A stretch of 41,870 bases of DNA from Candidatus Pacearchaeota archaeon (GTDB lineage: Archaea > Nanobdellota > Nanobdellia > Pacearchaeales > GW2011-AR1): NCBI GenBank assembly GCA_018304025.1, contig JAGVXA010000010.1, positions 1 through 41,870 of the forward strand, written 5' to 3'. A model generated the notes under the pieces. The model did no database searches. It was given only the letters and a program-made list of their open reading frames with translations, and had not been told where the DNA came from. Shown one piece after another: positions 40,801 through 41,870 of this stretch. The translations under genes and the position numbers were made by a program. Positions within the stretch are counted from its first letter, which is position 1, and each line of letters starts with the position of its first letter.

Positions 40801-41870
40801 TTGGAGGGGATTTCGGGGAGGGAGAAGTTGTGAATGTCTTAGGTAATTTTAATACTAATGGATATAACCTTAGTATTTATGGAGACTGTTTTGGTAATGG
40901 GGGAGGGTATAAGGCATTTGTATGCTATAACACTACTCCAGATGGCAAGGGAGTGTGGATTAATGCTTCTGGAAATATCACTGTTAGTTCTAGCTCTATT
41001 ATTGATGGCTCTGGATTAGGATTCGATGTTCAAACTGGTCCTGGCTATTACGACTCTTCTTATGGCACTTCATATGGAGGACTTGGAGAAGGATCTAATT
41101 CAAATTATATTTATGGAAACGAAACTTCTCCTGAATCATTAGGCAGCGGAGGTTATACTTTGGATGATTATGGTGGCTCTGCTATTAGATTAGAGTCATC
41201 GGGATTTATTTTATTAGACGGAGTGATTAATGTTAGCGGGCTAGGTGCCTCTACTGGGAATATCGGTGCTTCAGGAGGAAGTATAAATCTTATTGCAGAG
41301 GAAATATTTGGGCAAGGCCAATTACTTGCAGATGGCGGGCCTGGCGGAAGTACAACTTATGGCGGCGGCGGCGGCGGAAGAATAGCATTAGTTTCACATT
41401 CCTCTACTTACTTTAATGGAACTATCTTAAATAAAGGGGGCTTATATCAAGCTTCCGGTGGCACTATCTATATCAACGCAACGAACTCAATAACTTTAAC
41501 TGGCGCAAACATTTCTGTCGTCGGATTTAATGGAACAGCTACTGGTTCAAGCGAGGATTGGGGACAGAGAATAAATATTACTGCACCTTTGCTGACGTTA
41601 TCTGGAATAATAAATGCCTCCGCGATAAATCAATCTGCTGCTGGAACATCGAATGGAACAATCACATTTAATTTCACGAATTGCGATTCTTCATTTGTTG
41701 GGATGACAACTAATCCAAATGCGATTTTCTTGACGCAATGCACTCCGAATGTTACAATTATTTCTCCACTTAATGATACATTTACAGGAAATGCGACGGT
41801 AAACTTCACTGCGAACGTGACTTCTGTCAGCGGAATTAGGAATGTTACTTTGAGCATTTACAATACGACG
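37842..41870 (+). CDS. Continuation of the LamG/Gly-rich surface protein (partial, runs off window)
   Basis: This frame is open for 1,343 codons without a stop, and has no start codon before the Hint block B motif, so it is the 3' part of the gene that begins at 35087. It encodes the rest of the intein, then after Ser+1 the remaining LamG domain (KGMGFDGDGDYIKTAS, NITVSVWVYANEV, GTIDDVMIFNRSLSATEIQALY) to about 39720. An Ig-like linker (EGAHTMKAYVQDLAGNVNT) and a G8-like region (WTNTSCWSRGVVPVLNDSV) follow, then two long Gly-rich repeats (from about 40250) and a further Ig-like domain at the edge. Exported with its N-terminal part if translated. A natural frameshift, a sequencing error, or a decaying gene are all possible. 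Confidence 0.75.
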   Translation, partial: MRKQERKNYNCRRRDRFETEEGELVVSGEHKVYASSEERGEISNLSSYSVIKLPSKSSGFVSLTNLRKACFEDSILRCEILNQTIENIVSSLYDNLSVKSESLVTNILFSDLENSDNLPLESCLDLRMMSNPCCLRNISNLLSTFSSKRNLGFDSCSESGIIFTSCQLSCILQSCSDMSFSQGWESFNYFLEGSSVSKHFQNLPDHNSGALESRLAMTNLTVGNNVIVDFNSHENKNINEVYKDYGLELITDVYSDYLNGEEIYFLDSEGREVKVNSITKIDNYFGKIYDVDVENDVVLVRRWSSPEERERYYNYLEENNLIDNELNEENKKDATNIASMATHILADYDNFNYNRYINFSVDNNSAEDASVASMVMHQSQKLGLSRLPGSNPSSSPDFLINSEDTKVKTLSWGASALNSDNLEIPVPPTAFWSGNSNNGSVVGATQVSNGKMGKGMGFDGDGDYIKTASTTDFSLANITVSVWVYANEVGYGGTHESDTVVQRYSAFPKYGWKIGIDNNGKPVWVYYNSSSCTSDVITSSGASVVGGWHHLVGARNSTNLTLYVDGVQRGMIKTTCADQTISETLLIGKWKVGQLEGDVNGTIDDVMIFNRSLSATEIQALYANTSIKYLEKNFTSLAEGAHTMKAYVQDLAGNVNTTELRTVAVDFTPMNNWNCTGTAIKDWTNTSCWSRGVVPVLNDSVVFNATGVAPCNITNNSVVQDLNSFTVESGYTGSIHFGPMFAVGSWGANAVGTQEWNVTNDINISGGTMYIYGDYLLPVNATNLIYGLYNLTDEGHGQIWHSLNGNITVGSSGKLDGVGLGFPKTVGPGYSFGGSYGASYGGLGGNTVSNYIYGNATAPVSLGSGGFVDNAGSGIKLKSDYLAIYGVINVSGLGASAGNNGASGGSIWLDALNVYISGSISADGGPGGSTTYSGGGGGRIRLSYSILNYTGIISISGGRYSGRDGTLTFTNNTWPADWNLTGNIGLLGGDFGEGEVVNVLGNFNTNGYNLSIYGDCFGNGGGYKAFVCYNTTPDGKGVWINASGNITVSSSSIIDGSGLGFDVQTGPGYYDSSYGTSYGGLGEGSNSNYIYGNETSPESLGSGGYTLDDYGGSAIRLESSGFILLDGVINVSGLGASTGNIGASGGSINLIAEEIFGQGQLLADGGPGGSTTYGGGGGGRIALVSHSSTYFNGTILNKGGLYQASGGTIYINATNSITLTGANISVVGFNGTATGSSEDWGQRINITAPLLTLSGIINASAINQSAAGTSNGTITFNFTNCDSSFVGMTTNPNAIFLTQCTPNVTIISPLNDTFTGNATVNFTANVTSVSGIRNVTLSIYNTT
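37937..38323 (-). CDS. DUF5615 PIN-like toxin component
   Basis: The 128-residue product has the DUF5615 PIN-like pattern: FLFDENVDRRLEIFLKQQG near residues 11-29, then RIFVTNDSDFTDRLSYNEE near 56-74. The acidic residues (D, E and the N-D-x-D-F triad) expected in the predicted RNase site are present. It pairs with the DUF433 gene, whose 3' end overlaps its start by 32 bases, as in known DUF433-DUF5615 toxin-antitoxin-like modules. I start at the ATG at 38323, preceded by AGAGGTG, rather than the GTG at 38332. It lies entirely inside the intein, on the opposite strand. Confidence 0.82.
   Translation of the reverse strand: MPDSEQLSKPKFLFDENVDRRLEIFLKQQGLDIIRKSKQLSNGKLSEFSKSEKRIFVTNDSDFTDRLSYNEETIFSIVWLRISQRRIESSKQAFLKLVNETKPEDFEGNLITLYEDRFEISPLSSEEA
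38292..38540 (-). CDS. DUF433 antitoxin-like protein
   Basis: The 82-residue protein is a DUF433 member: CHGKPTFKGTRIMVWQVLEMLRDGAPLQEIIEAFPSLTKAHIGAALQYA, with the characteristic GKP.F.GTR start and a helix-turn-helix-like core. DUF433 proteins are predicted antitoxins and DNA-binding autoregulators that precede DUF5615 toxins. The ATG at 38540 lies about 25 nt after a TATA box, so the pair has its own leaderless promoter independent of the host gene. Confidence 0.85.
   Translation of the reverse strand: MRIEINDYIVADSEICHGKPTFKGTRIMVWQVLEMLRDGAPLQEIIEAFPSLTKAHIGAALQYATELTRGENNARFRTAVKA
38561..38570 (-). promoter_or_regulatory. TATA box of the antisense toxin-antitoxin pair
   Basis: On the minus strand TTTATATACT is centred about 25 bases before the DUF433 start, the spacing of an archaeal leaderless promoter. 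It is embedded in intein coding sequence on the other strand. Confidence 0.6.
38946..39080 (+). pseudogene. Degenerate tRNA-like sequence in the intein, split by a 56-base insertion
   Basis: Acceptor GCCTCAG (38946-38952) pairs with CTGGGGC (39074-39080) with one G-T. The anticodon arm is CCAGT-CTCAAAA-ACTGG (anticodon CAA), the variable arm GTCT-TAGC-AGAC and the T arm begins CCGGG-TTCAAAT-CCC. About 56 bases then interrupt the T arm before the acceptor 3' strand; they contain TCTTCG...CGAAGA. G follows at position 73. TATATAAA lies 39 bases upstream. The whole reads in frame as intein residues. Confidence 0.65.
40240..41405 (+). repeat. Two Gly-rich coding repeats of about 150 residues
   Basis: Two consecutive modules share GNITV.SS, GPGY, SYG.SYGGLG, SNYIYGN, LGSGG, DGVINVSGLGAS or similar, and ADGGPGGSTTY followed by GGGGGR. 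Parts are nearly identical at DNA level, for example around 40510 and 41230. The spacing is about 720 bases. This is a tandem duplication in a surface-exposed, probably fibrous, adhesin-like domain. Confidence 0.7.

Overview
The window looks like a stretch of an AT-rich archaeal chromosome, most likely from a DPANN archaeon of the Woesearchaeota/Pacearchaeota type. This is inference from gene content. Archaeal markers are an rpo7-spt4-rps24e-rps27ae cluster, archaeal HisRS, a YchF-type GTPase, a tRNA gene with a bulge-helix-bulge intron, and TATA boxes about 25 nt before many start codons (leaderless mRNAs). DPANN-like traits are very long Ser/Glu/Asp-rich surface proteins with ITG motifs, a CxxC-x17-CxxC zinc protein, and an intein inside a surface protein.

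Layout. 1-3354: zinc-ribbon RGG protein, MscS channel, and the RNA polymerase/ribosomal protein cluster. 3443-9052: a giant secreted protein, a Pol X-like protein with altered catalytic residues, and membrane/CARDB proteins. 9053-9673: about 620 bases without a gene, filled with nested hairpins and a perfect 72-bp direct repeat. 9674-18069: scpA, a beta-helix surface protein, hisS next to tRNA-His, a rhomboid protease, a TSP1-like surface protein, and tRNA-Glu. 18226-24343: methyltransferase, intron-containing tRNA-Ile(TAT), YchF-type GTPase, NYN nuclease, two DUF167 proteins, GHMP kinase and a metallopeptidase. 24377-31380: an accessory block in which nucleotidyltransferase/HEPN/ATPase genes alternate with two paralogous secreted proteins. 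31548-41870: an apparent operon of overlapping genes for large surface proteins; the last gene runs off the window.

Standout observations. (1) A LamG surface-protein gene carries an intein (37754-39146) whose interior holds an antisense DUF433/DUF5615 toxin-antitoxin pair where a homing endonuclease would normally sit; the sense frame stays open through it, but the Hint domain has a frameshift. (2) Two surface-protein genes carry, in frame, a related cassette of a TATA box plus a class II tRNA; the intact copy has serine-type G73 and a long variable arm but an isoleucine-type GAT anticodon. (3) At least four intergenic copies of an RNA-like three-way junction show compensatory base changes in their stems. 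(4) Four proteins end in the same 11-residue tail CEIKKAYWR(I/V)(I/V/L), nearly identical at DNA level; one is a HEPN gene cut and joined to this tail. (5) All three free-standing tRNA genes have a duplicated 3' end flanking a small element.

Family names come from recalled motifs; no database search or folding program was run.
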